Below, one piece after another: positions 1 to 5,394 of a DNA stretch of 15,514 bases. The position numbers and the translations under genes are program-made. The DNA is from Stenotrophomonas sp. (GTDB lineage Bacteria > Pseudomonadota > Gammaproteobacteria > Xanthomonadales > Xanthomonadaceae), in contig QFOV01000051.1 of NCBI GenBank assembly GCA_003248565.1, positions 1 through 15,514 on the forward strand, in the 5' to 3' direction. The first letter of the stretch is position 1. Every line of letters begins with the position of its first letter. The notes under the pieces are model-generated. The model saw nothing but the letters and a program-made list of their open reading frames with translations, did no database searches and was not told where the DNA came from.

Positions 1-103
1 GCTTCTCGGGCAAGCTCCATCCCGCAAGCTGTGGCATGATCGGTTCGCGTTAGGTGGCACAAGCAAGGCAGCATTGGCCCGGGGAGCGGCAAGGGCCACC
101 GCC
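1..103 (+). other. 3' part of a gene-less integron cassette (copy 1)
   Basis: This stretch has no plausible gene. It is nearly identical to 1508-1610: aligned with the sequence ahead of the attC at 1611, I count about ten differences in roughly 110 bases, none of them an indel. It contains a core-like box GTTAGGT at 49-55, which is degraded to ATTGGGT in copy 2. The left part of the copy lies outside the window. It ends directly at the attC starting at 104. Confidence 0.75.
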
Positions 104-163
104 GCCTAACAGTTCATTCAAGCCGACGCCGCTTCGCGGCGCGGCTTAATTCCAGAGTTAGGC
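104..163 (+). repeat. attC recombination site 1
   Basis: The left core box GCCTAAC (104-110) and right core box GTTAGGC (157-163) bracket an imperfect palindrome with arms AAGCCG and CGGCTT and a tip GCCGC-TTC-GCGGC. Integron integrases recombine the folded bottom strand of such sites between G and TT of the right box. This is one of the best-preserved sites in the window. Confidence 0.95.
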
Positions 164-176
164 GCTAGGAGGGGTA

Positions 177-557
177 ATGAGCTACGACCTGATGGTCTTT
201 GACCCAGATGCAGCCCCAAAAGATCGTGAATCTTTTGTGGTCTGGTACGACAAGCAGACGGAGTGGTCAGAGGATCACAGCTACAACGATCCAGTGGTGA
301 GCACACCTTCGCTGCAAGCTTGGTTCCGAGAGATGATTCAGTTCTTCCCGCCTATGAGCGGCCCTCACGCAGTGGACTCAGATGCATCTGAGGTCACCGA
401 TCACTCCGTCGGAAAGACCGTTATCTATTCAGCATTTGCTTGGTCAGTTGCAGAACAGGCATATAACAAGATGCGAGAGCTCGCCATCAAGCATCGCGTT
501 GGATTCTTTGACGTAAGCTCAGATGACGGTGAAATTATTTTCCCGTTAACGCCATGA
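177..557 (+). CDS. Cassette hypothetical protein, 126 aa
   Basis: This is the single gene of the cassette between attC 1 and attC 2. The ATG at 177 follows AGGAGGGG (167-174), just beyond the attC core, and TGA lies 17 bp ahead of the next attC. The protein is acidic and apparently soluble, with no signal peptide or membrane segment. It starts MSYDLMVFDP and has an aromatic-rich middle (WFREMIQFFPP, residues 49-59) and a helix-like segment around AFAWSVAEQAYNKM (86-99). I recognise it only as the kind of uncharacterised protein seen in Xanthomonadaceae genomes and cannot name a domain. The spacing and strong ribosome site support real expression. Confidence 0.88.
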   Translation: MSYDLMVFDPDAAPKDRESFVVWYDKQTEWSEDHSYNDPVVSTPSLQAWFREMIQFFPPMSGPHAVDSDASEVTDHSVGKTVIYSAFAWSVAEQAYNKMRELAIKHRVGFFDVSSDDGEIIFPLTP

Positions 558-573
558 GGGCAATCGGCTTGGC

Positions 574-633
574 GCCTAACAGTTCATTCAAGCCGAACCC
601 GCTTCGCGGGTCGGCTTAATTCCAGAGTTAGGG
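574..633 (+). repeat. attC recombination site 2
   Basis: Core boxes are GCCTAAC (574-580) and GTTAGGG (627-633). The tip is ACCCGC-TTC-GCGGGT, flanked by AAGCCG and CGGCTT with an unpaired A in the left arm, the kind of extrahelical base that sets strand choice in attC folding. AGGGG of the right box continues into the ribosome site of the next gene. Confidence 0.95.
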
Positions 634-639
634 GGCTGT

Positions 640-930
640 GTGAGCTGGTGGCGTGGTCAAAACCTTGAAGGCCCGATGCACGGACCTGATGGCCGGTCAT
701 GGCACTTCCTTGTCTGGCATGGCTCACTAAACAACGGTTACTCGCAGCGCATCTTCTTCTGGGACGAGGGAAGGTCAGAAACAGGCCTCGTTGTGCTAGT
801 TGATGGTGATACTTTGTACATCACTAAGATTCGCGACCGTCAACGCAAAATTGCACGCGATGCTGCATATCGCGCAAGGTGGCTTCAGCCATTGGAGTTC
901 CCGATTGAGCGTCACTGGCCAGCCCCCTAA
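640..930 (+). CDS. Cassette hypothetical protein, 96 aa
   Basis: The GTG at 640 has AGGGGG (630-635) four bases upstream, so the ribosome site is made largely by the right core box of attC 2. The stop TAA (928-930) is part of the left core box of attC 3, so both translation signals overlap recombination sites. The protein is tryptophan-rich (SWWRG at the N-terminus, SWHFLVWHG near 20-28) and looks mainly beta, with a basic patch RDRQRKIARDAAYRAR (65-80). No signal peptide or membrane helix is visible. I do not recognise a family. Confidence 0.82.
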   Translation: MSWWRGQNLEGPMHGPDGRSWHFLVWHGSLNNGYSQRIFFWDEGRSETGLVVLVDGDTLYITKIRDRQRKIARDAAYRARWLQPLEFPIERHWPAP

Positions 931-984
931 CAATTCATTCAAGCCGAACCCGCTTCGCGGGTCGGCTTAATTCCAGAGTTAGCG
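925..984 (+). repeat. attC recombination site 3
   Basis: The left box is CCCTAAC (925-931), containing the stop codon of the preceding gene. The right box is GTTAGCG (978-984). The interior is nearly identical to attC 2, with the TTC-loop hairpin. Confidence 0.94.
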
Positions 985-987
985 CCC

Positions 988-1317
988 ATGGATCAAGTCA
1001 TCGCAGAGCTGCATGTGGAGATCGCACTTCTGCCGTCGGCCGTACAGAAGCGGTCTGACTATCGGCCAAATCACAAGCATCCTTTAACTGGCGAGTACTT
1101 CCTCGGCCACGTCACTTTCCAAGATGGGCTCATTGATCCTGGCACTACAGCCAAAGCCCATGTTCGCCTCTTGGCAACGCAGCCGGATCTCGATTCCCTG
1201 CTGGCCTTTGGTTCGTGGACCATTTGGGAGGGGCCAACTCACGTAGGGAGCGTTCGGACCCTCGGCCTGGGCGCTAACAATTCATTCAAGCCGAACCCGC
1301 TTCGCGGGTCGGCTTAA
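988..1317 (+). CDS. Stand-alone EF-Tu domain 3-like protein, 109 aa
   Basis: The ATG at 988 lies 4 bases after attC 3; no clear Shine-Dalgarno is visible. The protein follows the pattern of the C-terminal barrel (domain 3) of elongation factor Tu: a leading strand with A-x-[IL]-x-LLP (6-16), YRP (25-27), a G-H-V-T-F strand (40-44), the turn DPG (50-52), the strand KAHVRLL (56-62), then F-G-S-W-T-I-W-E-G-x-x-x-VG (74-87). The GTPase domain and domain 2 are absent. In EF-Tu this barrel contacts EF-Ts and the tRNA T stem; what it does alone is unknown. The reading frame runs into attC 4, adding the tail NNSFKPNPLRGSA. The family call rests on remembered motifs. Confidence 0.72.
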   Translation: MDQVIAELHVEIALLPSAVQKRSDYRPNHKHPLTGEYFLGHVTFQDGLIDPGTTAKAHVRLLATQPDLDSLLAFGSWTIWEGPTHVGSVRTLGLGANNSFKPNPLRGSA

Positions 1318-1331
1318 TTCAGGCGTTAGGC
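1272..1331 (+). repeat. attC recombination site 4
   Basis: The left box is CGCTAAC (1272-1278) and the right box GTTAGGC (1325-1331). The interior matches attC 2 and 3. The upstream gene is translated through most of the site and stops at TAA 1315-1317. Confidence 0.94.
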
Positions 1332-1610
1332 AGCGGTGTGTTGGTTGGCTGGCCCTTCTTCTTTCGGCGGCAACATCGGCAAGTCACCGGTCGGCTCCGG
1401 GTAACAGTTCCAACTGTTCCAGGCGCCTGTAGGCCCACCACTTCGCCTAACGCTTCAGTGCCCTCCCGCAATCATTTCATCGCACTTCGGCGGTAGCGCT
1501 CGGCAAGGTTTCCGGGGCAAGCTCCATCACGCAAGCTGTGGCATGATCGGCTCGCATTGGGTTGCACAAGCAAGGCAGCATTGGCCCGGGGAGCGGTAAG
1601 GGTCACCGCC
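1332..1610 (+). other. Gene-less integron cassette (copy 2)
   Basis: The full cassette is 1326-1664 including attC 5, and I see no credible gene in it. It holds CCTTCTTCTTTCG (1354-1366), an inverted repeat AACAGTT/AACTGTT (1403-1409 and 1412-1418), the palindrome CAGGCGCCTG (1420-1429), and a core-like pair GCCTAAC (1445-1451) and ATTGGGT (1556-1562) that could be a long, decayed attC. Its 3' third recurs at 1-103, and a diverged copy lies at about 6285-6525. The conservation without an ORF suggests a structured RNA, a promoter cassette or a fossil composite cassette; the sequence alone does not decide. Confidence 0.75.
1445..1562 (+). repeat. Possible long, degenerate attC inside the gene-less cassette
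   Basis: GCCTAAC at 1445-1451 is followed by ATTGGGT at 1556-1562, where the other copy (49-55) has a proper GTTAGGT. The end boxes extended inward, GCCTAACGC and the reverse complement of GCGTTAGGT in copy 1, pair over eight of nine positions. The interior pairing is weak, so this may be an ancient, different-type attC of about 118 bp or a coincidence. Confidence 0.35.
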
Positions 1611-1670
1611 GCCTAACAGTTCATTCAAGCCGAAGCGGCTTCGCGGTTCGGCTCAATTCAGGCGTTAGGC
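1611..1670 (+). repeat. attC recombination site 5
   Basis: Core boxes are GCCTAAC (1611-1617) and GTTAGGC (1664-1670). The tip differs slightly (GCGGCTTCGCGG), as does the right arm (CGGCTCAATTCAGGC). Confidence 0.94.
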
Positions 1671-1673
1671 GCG

Positions 1674-1907
1674 ATGACCACTGCTACGCAAAGAGAAATG
1701 CGGAAGTCCGACCTAGCCGTTCTGGCAGCACTTGTAGCCCTCGCCGTCGCAGGAATCTTATTTAGGGATGCAATTGGGCTGATTGGATTCCTTGTTCTTC
1801 TAGTCGCCGCGCTGATACAACTAGTACGAGTCCTTTTTTTCATGGGAAGCCGAAAGAAGCTCAAGGATTTATGGGACGCGCTTCGAGATGCAATCTGGGG
1901 ACTTTGA
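1674..1907 (+). CDS. Small cassette membrane protein, 77 aa
   Basis: The ATG at 1674 is three bases after attC 5, and the stop is at 1905-1907, 24 bp before attC 6. The protein has two hydrophobic helices (about 13-30 and 34-57) joined by a short RDA turn, which suggests a hairpin in the inner membrane, followed by a basic stretch SRKKLKDLWDALRDAIWGL (59-77) likely to form an amphipathic helix on the cytoplasmic face. The ribosome site is weak (TTAGGCG from the attC). No family is recognised. An internal ATG at 1698 is a possible alternative start. Confidence 0.75.
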   Translation: MTTATQREMRKSDLAVLAALVALAVAGILFRDAIGLIGFLVLLVAALIQLVRVLFFMGSRKKLKDLWDALRDAIWGL

Positions 1908-1931
1908 ATTCACAGCCAGCATGGCTTTCGC

Positions 1932-1991
1932 GCCTGACAGTTCATTCAAGCCGAACCCGCTGCGCGGCGCGGCTTAATTCCAGAGTTAGAG
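1932..1991 (+). repeat. attC recombination site 6
   Basis: The left box is GCCTGAC (1932-1938), with G for A in the conserved triplet, and the right box is GTTAGAG (1985-1991). The tip is CCCGCTGCGCGG. Confidence 0.92.
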
Positions 1992-2001
1992 GGCAGAGAT
2001 A

Positions 2002-2415
2002 GTGCGTCGCAAGATCATTCAGGACTTCGCCAACACTCTTTGCCAAATGCTCGCCGGCTGGCGTATGGGCGACGATCTTGAGGCACTTGCAGGGCTACCT
2101 GACGGCACCCTTCTTGTCGATGCTCTTGCAGGCACTGCATCTCACGACATCGCGGGCAACATCCAACTCCGCGTCGCTGGCGAGCTACAGTCTTGGCTCT
2201 CCCATCGACTAAGCATCAACCGAATACCGGCTCATTCCATTTCATCTGCAACGGTCGCGGCGGAGATCCGCACAGATCGTCTGGATACGAATCGTGCACG
2301 TATCGTCTCCTTTGACTTTTCAGTTCACTCTGCAATTTCCACAGACGAGTCCAGTTATACGAGCGAGCTGCAGGAGGTTCACCGCTGGCACTCGCGACTA
2401 CCCTCTAACAATTAG
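2002..2415 (+). CDS. Cassette hypothetical protein, 137 aa
   Basis: The GTG at 2002 has AGAGGG (1988-1993) eight bases upstream, formed by the right core of attC 6. The stop TAG (2413-2415) lies inside attC 7, so the last residues SNN are attC-encoded. The protein looks soluble and mixed alpha/beta: an N-terminal helix (KIIQDFANTLCQMLAGWRMG, 4-23), a segment GDDLEALAGLPDGTLLVDALAG (23-44), then alternating polar and hydrophobic strands to the end. There is no signal peptide, and I recognise no catalytic motif or family. Confidence 0.82.
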   Translation: MRRKIIQDFANTLCQMLAGWRMGDDLEALAGLPDGTLLVDALAGTASHDIAGNIQLRVAGELQSWLSHRLSINRIPAHSISSATVAAEIRTDRLDTNRARIVSFDFSVHSAISTDESSYTSELQEVHRWHSRLPSNN

Positions 2416-2462
2416 TTCAAGCCGACCCCGCCACGCGGGTCGGCTTAACTCCGGAGTCAGGC
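2403..2462 (+). repeat. attC recombination site 7
   Basis: The left box is CTCTAAC (2403-2409) and the right box GTCAGGC (2456-2462), with C for the second T at the crossover triplet. The interior GACCCCGCCACGCGGGTCGG keeps the hairpin although the TTC loop has changed. Confidence 0.9.
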
Positions 2463-2467
2463 CGCGC

Positions 2468-2800
2468 ATGAAAATCTCTGCAATCGAGATGTTCGATTCT
2501 TCGGTACACCGAAACCACATGCCTGACGTCCCAGCGCCTGAGCCTGCTCGAGAGGTAGTTGTTATTGCAATCGCCAAGTTCAGGCTAGAGTTCTTATCAA
2601 ATGCTCAGCTTGAGGCTGCGATCGCCTACTTCCGGAAACCCTCCAACTCTACGCGCCAGTGTTCTACTGGCGGCGACCACTGGGAATTTCAGCCTTGGCA
2701 GAGCCGGCTACCCGCCGGTATCAACAATGCACATAACCGGCCAAAGGTGCTCGCAGCGCTGGTCGCAGCCAGACCCTTGGCAAACGCACGCCTGCCGTAG
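2468..2800 (+). CDS. Cassette hypothetical protein, 110 aa
   Basis: The frame is open further upstream, but it would then run through the previous gene and attC 7. The ATG at 2468, five bases after attC 7, is therefore the sensible start, although no good Shine-Dalgarno precedes it. The stop is 12 bp before attC 8. The protein is soluble, with MKISAIEMFDSSVHRNHMPD at the N-terminus, a likely helix EPAREVVVIAIAKFRLEF (25-42), and the segment GDHWEFQPWQSRLPAGINNAHN (69-90), whose W-E-F-x-P-W and N-N-A-H-N clusters look like conserved surface or active-site residues. No family is recognised. Confidence 0.75.
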   Translation: MKISAIEMFDSSVHRNHMPDVPAPEPAREVVVIAIAKFRLEFLSNAQLEAAIAYFRKPSNSTRQCSTGGDHWEFQPWQSRLPAGINNAHNRPKVLAALVAARPLANARLP

Positions 2801-2812
2801 GCATGCGTCGCG

Positions 2813-2877
2813 GCCTAACAGCTCATTCAAGCCGGCACTGCTAAGCGGCGCGGCGCGGCTTAATCCCGTAGTTAGGG
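2813..2877 (+). repeat. attC recombination site 8
   Basis: Core boxes are GCCTAAC (2813-2819) and GTTAGGG (2871-2877). At 65 bp it is slightly longer than its neighbours, from extra GCGGC-type bases in the tip (GCGGCGCGGCGCGGC). Confidence 0.92.
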
Positions 2878-2881
2878 CACC

Positions 2882-3268
2882 ATGAAAATTCTCATCCATC
2901 TGACCTTTCTTTCTCTGCTCATCTCCAGCCCTTGCATGGCTCCGTCCATGGCAGAACAACAGGACGCTCGCGTCATAGAGAACCTGGTTTCTGCCGGATC
3001 GAACGTTTCAAAGCCGCATAACATTGATTTCTTCATGTTCGTACCAACTGAAAGAAAAGCCAAGGCTGCGGCTGCGGATATGGAGCAACTCGGCTATACC
3101 ATCAGTTCGATAGATCGCGTGTCCGGAGAGTCTCAATGGCAGATTCATGCTACCCGTGAGATGGTGCCGCAGTTGGATGCAATGACCGCGACGACACGTG
3201 CTCTTGAGGCAGTAGCGACCAAGCATGGAGGTGACTACGATGGCTGGGGCACGGGCGTAGTGAAATAG
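2882..3268 (+). CDS. RraB-like protein with a signal peptide, 128 aa
   Basis: The ATG at 2882 has AGGG (2874-2877) of the attC core four bases upstream, and TAG lies just before attC 9. Residues 1-20 form a typical Sec signal (MK, hydrophobic stretch ILIHLTFLSLLISS, then PCMA). The rest matches RraB, the protein that binds RNase E and inhibits it: D-x-x-V-IENLVSAGSNVSKP (28-45), IDFFMFVP (48-55), LGYTI (70-74), W-x-I (86-88), MVPQLDAMT (94-102), and the ending GGDYDGWGTGVV (116-127). RraB is cytoplasmic, so an exported copy cannot act on RNase E in the usual way and must have another role, or the N-terminus is a membrane anchor. Family call is firm; role is not. Confidence 0.82.
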   Translation: MKILIHLTFLSLLISSPCMAPSMAEQQDARVIENLVSAGSNVSKPHNIDFFMFVPTERKAKAAAADMEQLGYTISSIDRVSGESQWQIHATREMVPQLDAMTATTRALEAVATKHGGDYDGWGTGVVK

Positions 3269-3270
3269 CG

Positions 3271-3330
3271 CCCTAACAGTTCATTCAAGCCGAACCCGCC
3301 TCGCGAATCGGTTTAATTCCAGAGTTAGAC
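3271..3330 (+). repeat. attC recombination site 9
   Basis: The left box is CCCTAAC (3271-3277) and the right box GTTAGAC (3324-3330). The right arm has drifted (CGGTTTAATTCC), weakening the stem slightly. Confidence 0.92.
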
Positions 3331-3342
3331 CACGGGAGCAGC

Positions 3343-3708
3343 ATGGCCACTGACCAAGACTTCATCGAGTACGTCACGGAGCAAGCTGGCCTGGGCAGTC
3401 GCCTCACATCAAAAAAAATGTTCGGTGAGTACGCGCTCTACCTGGACGGGAAAGTGGTCGCTTTTGCTTGTGACAACAGTCTCTTCATCAAACCCTCGGC
3501 TGCGGCCGCCGCGCTGGCACCAGGCCTGCCGCAACGGCCACCGTATCCAGGTGCAACGGACTATCCTGTAGCCGATGAGGTACTGGACGACACCGATGCG
3601 CTACGGCACCTCATTACAGAGACCGCCAAGCTCATGCCGGCGCCAAAACCTGCCAAACCACGGAAAACAACAGCCGGCAGCAGGCGCAGTCGCAAGGCCG
3701 CGCCCTAG
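3343..3708 (+). CDS. TfoX/Sxy N-terminal domain protein, 121 aa
   Basis: The ATG at 3343 is preceded by GGGAG (3334-3338). The stop TAG (3706-3708) is embedded in attC 10. Residues 4-100 match the TfoX N-terminal domain: DFIEYVTEQAG (6-16), S-K-K-MFGEYALYLDGKVVAF (23-41), NSLFIKPS (45-52), PPYPGATDY (66-74), and the helix DDTDALRHLITETAKLMP (82-99). Full TfoX/Sxy regulators of competence are about 200 residues; this one has only the N-terminal domain followed by a lysine/arginine/alanine-rich tail (101-121) that could bind nucleic acid. Single-domain TfoX proteins are common and their function is mostly untested. A link to DNA uptake is inference. Confidence 0.85.
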   Translation: MATDQDFIEYVTEQAGLGSRLTSKKMFGEYALYLDGKVVAFACDNSLFIKPSAAAAALAPGLPQRPPYPGATDYPVADEVLDDTDALRHLITETAKLMPAPKPAKPRKTTAGSRRSRKAAP

Positions 3709-3762
3709 CAATTCATTCAAGCCGAGCCCGCCTCGCGGCACGGCTTGATTCAGGTGTTAGGC
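3703..3762 (+). repeat. attC recombination site 10
   Basis: The left box is CCCTAGC (3703-3709), where the usual AAC has become AGC and carries the stop codon of the TfoX-like gene. The right box is GTTAGGC (3756-3762). The tip is CCCGCCTCGCGGC. Confidence 0.9.
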
Positions 3763-3788
3763 GGCACAACAACCAGTAGCGCATTCCA

Positions 3789-4172
3789 ATGAACCCGCAA
3801 AAGTCTCAACCATCACTTCAAGGTTCCTGCCATTGCGGATCAGTGCGCCTTGCTTTGCCTGCCGCACCCGAGACGGCAACGAGCTGTAACTGCTCGTTAT
3901 GCAGGCGCACAGGAGGACTGTGGGCCTTTTACGAGCTTGGCTCGGTTTCCATCCAAGGCCACCCGGAGAACACGGAAAGCTACATCTGGGGCGATCGGAC
4001 CCTGACGAACTATCGGTGCAGGACTTGCGGTATTTCCACCCACTGGGAGCCAATTGAGCCGACGCCGGGTGCTCGCCACGGGGTGAACCTGCGGAACTTC
4101 GAGGCTGAGCTCTTGGCGTCGGTCACGGTCAGGCGTTTCGATGGCGCAGACACGTGGGAGTTCCTGGATTGA
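3789..4172 (+). CDS. GFA / CENP-V domain zinc protein, 127 aa
   Basis: This matches the GFA family (glutathione-dependent formaldehyde-activating enzyme-like, CENP-V fold). Zinc ligands are visible in order: GSCHCGSVR (C14, C16), C-N-C-S-L-C-R-R (C33, C35, C38), and YRCRTCG (C77, C80), giving the paired zinc sites of the family. G-x-x-x-FY (43-48) and the late VNLRNFE segment also fit. Length is normal for a single GFA domain. Most members have no proven substrate; the formaldehyde/glutathione reaction is established only for Gfa-type enzymes, so the name is a fold label. The start lies 27 bp from attC 10 without a clear ribosome site; the first ten residues are variable in such proteins. Confidence 0.88.
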   Translation: MNPQKSQPSLQGSCHCGSVRLALPAAPETATSCNCSLCRRTGGLWAFYELGSVSIQGHPENTESYIWGDRTLTNYRCRTCGISTHWEPIEPTPGARHGVNLRNFEAELLASVTVRRFDGADTWEFLD

Positions 4173-4218
4173 GCACTTGCCACTTTCCACGTTGGGCGCA
4201 CGTAAGTTCGCAGGTGCC

Positions 4219-4279
4219 GCCTAACAATTCATTCAAACCGAAGCCACTTCGCGGCGCGGCTTAACTCAGAGCGTCAGGC
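4219..4279 (+). repeat. attC recombination site 11
   Basis: The left box is GCCTAAC (4219-4225) and the right box GTCAGGC (4273-4279). The arms are slightly changed (AAACCG, CGGCTTAACTCAGAGC). Confidence 0.9.
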
Positions 4280-4294
4280 AGCAGGAGATGGTTG

Positions 4295-4510
4295 ATGGCA
4301 CTTCTTGATCTACTGGAACTCGGACAGCTGTTCCTGTCTTGGCGCCTTTACGTCGGCCTCGCAGTCACTGTTGCTCTCGGCGTCGCTGCCTTCTCTTTTG
4401 TTCCTTTGGATGCCCCGGGTTGGGTTGCTTGGGTCGTTTGCGTGCCAATTGGGCTGGTCGGGATTATTCTCAGCTTTGTGTGGCAAGTGAGTTCTGACTC
4501 CAGCAAGTAG
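4295..4510 (+). CDS. Small cassette membrane protein, 71 aa
   Basis: The ATG at 4295 has AGGAG (4283-4287) seven bases upstream. A TTG one codon earlier is open but poorly placed, and an ATG at 4288 in another frame stops after six codons. Two membrane helices are likely (about 17-36 and 43-65), separated by VPLDAPG, with a short polar tail SSDSSK. No charged residue lies inside the helices. I do not recognise a family. It is the sole gene of the cassette between attC 11 and attC 12. Confidence 0.72.
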   Translation: MALLDLLELGQLFLSWRLYVGLAVTVALGVAAFSFVPLDAPGWVAWVVCVPIGLVGIILSFVWQVSSDSSK

Positions 4511-4539
4511 GCTATGGCAGCAGGTCTTCACCACCAACT

Positions 4540-4599
4540 GCCTGACAGTTCGTTCAGGCCGACGCCGCTACGCGCCGCAGCTTAATCCCAGAGTCGGGC
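4540..4599 (+). repeat. attC recombination site 12
   Basis: The left box is GCCTGAC (4540-4546) and the right box GTCGGGC (4593-4599). The tip is GCCGCTACGCGCCGC, with the symmetry partly lost. This is the last site with both cores close to consensus in the regular array. Confidence 0.85.
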
Positions 4600-4617
4600 C
4601 TCCCGTGAAGAATACCA

Positions 4618-5028
4618 ATGACTGAACTGACGTTCCGCCTGCTCGTACTGTTAACTATCCTTGTCACGGTTGGCGGCATCGTGGCTGATGAGCTTGGTGC
4701 CAGGTCGCTTCCGAAGCTGCTTCGCGAAGAACGGCTCAAGATCAAGGAGCGTGTTGTTGCATCCAGTAAAGCTCACCCTTTCCATGGTGCCCTGCGCATC
4801 GTGTTGGTTGTCGGCTATCTTGCCTCGCTCATGGCCATTGCCTTTTTCCTCCCGTACAGCCCGTGGGCATATCTGCTCTTCACCCTGGGCTGGAGTGCAT
4901 TGACGGTTCTTGATGCGCCTCATGTCATTTCTCGCCCGTCGTCACTGTTCTACGAAGCGTCATTGCTCCTAAACGGCGTCATCCTTGCCCTCTGTTTCTA
5001 CTCACCCCTGTCGAGCAAATTCAGCTAG
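4618..5028 (+). CDS. Cassette membrane protein, 136 aa, four helices
   Basis: The ATG at 4618 starts a protein with four hydrophobic segments (about 6-24, 59-79, 83-98 and 111-130). Between helices 1 and 2 lies a charged loop (25-58) with a basic/acidic stretch LLREERLKIKERV, likely cytoplasmic. The signal before the start is weak (GAAG near 4607). Odd features are the DAPHVISRPSS motif (99-109) in the third loop and the short tail. No family is recognised. The gene ends 16 bp before a decayed attC. Confidence 0.75.
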   Translation: MTELTFRLLVLLTILVTVGGIVADELGARSLPKLLREERLKIKERVVASSKAHPFHGALRIVLVVGYLASLMAIAFFLPYSPWAYLLFTLGWSALTVLDAPHVISRPSSLFYEASLLLNGVILALCFYSPLSSKFS

Positions 5029-5044
5029 GCTGGCGACGGGTGAA

Positions 5045-5104
5045 GCCTGGAAGTTCATTCAAGCCGATTCCGTTTCGCAGATGTACGGAACTCCGGAGTC
5101 AAGC
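5045..5104 (+). repeat. attC site 13, degenerate
   Basis: The left core has become GCCTGGA (5045-5051), followed by the usual AGTTCATTCAAGCCG. The right arm is largely gone (ATGTACGGAACTCCGGA), and the right core reads GTCAAGC (5098-5104). Site identity is clear from order and length; recombination activity is doubtful. Confidence 0.75.
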
Positions 5105-5138
5105 GGCTCACTGGATGTTTACAAAGGACGTAATTCCA

Positions 5139-5291
5139 ATGATTGAGAAGCGAATCTACAAATTGTTGCCAATGGCCTTGCTTTTGGTATGCATGGGCAT
5201 CTGGTCCACCAGAGCATCACTGTTTGAAATCCATGATGCCGCTGTGGAAAAGAACGCGCAGCTCGATACAGCGCACCCAGCATCAAATTAA
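5139..5291 (+). CDS. Tiny cassette protein, 50 aa, membrane-anchored or secreted
   Basis: The ATG at 5139 follows AAAGGA (5123-5128) at ten bases. The frame is open upstream through the attC, and an ATG at 5115 is possible, but 5139 fits the ribosome site. The protein begins MIEKRIYKLLP, has a hydrophobic segment MALLLVCMGIWS (12-23) and a polar C-terminus. It may be a small membrane protein or an exported peptide. Its size and the decayed surroundings make it the least certain of the cassette genes. Confidence 0.5.
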   Translation: MIEKRIYKLLPMALLLVCMGIWSTRASLFEIHDAAVEKNAQLDTAHPASN

Positions 5292-5315
5292 GCTGGTGAT
5301 GCTGCCATCACGGCA

Positions 5316-5379
5316 GCCTGATAGCGAATCCAAGCCGAAATCGCTTTTGCGGTTCGGCTTGACTACTCCCGAGTTTCGC
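5316..5379 (+). repeat. attC site 14, degenerate
   Basis: The left core is GCCTGAT (5316-5322), the arms AAGCCGAA and CGGCTTGACT are kept, and the right core has become GTTTCGC (5373-5379). The tip TCGCTTTTGCGG carries extra T residues. Confidence 0.8.
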
Positions 5380-5394
5380 GTGCAAAGGAGTCCT

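Noticed and set aside
1562..1765. 67-codon frame beginning in the gene-less cassette
   Set aside because: It runs across attC 5 and into another frame of the next gene, with no ribosome site. The first residues are only repeat DNA translated.
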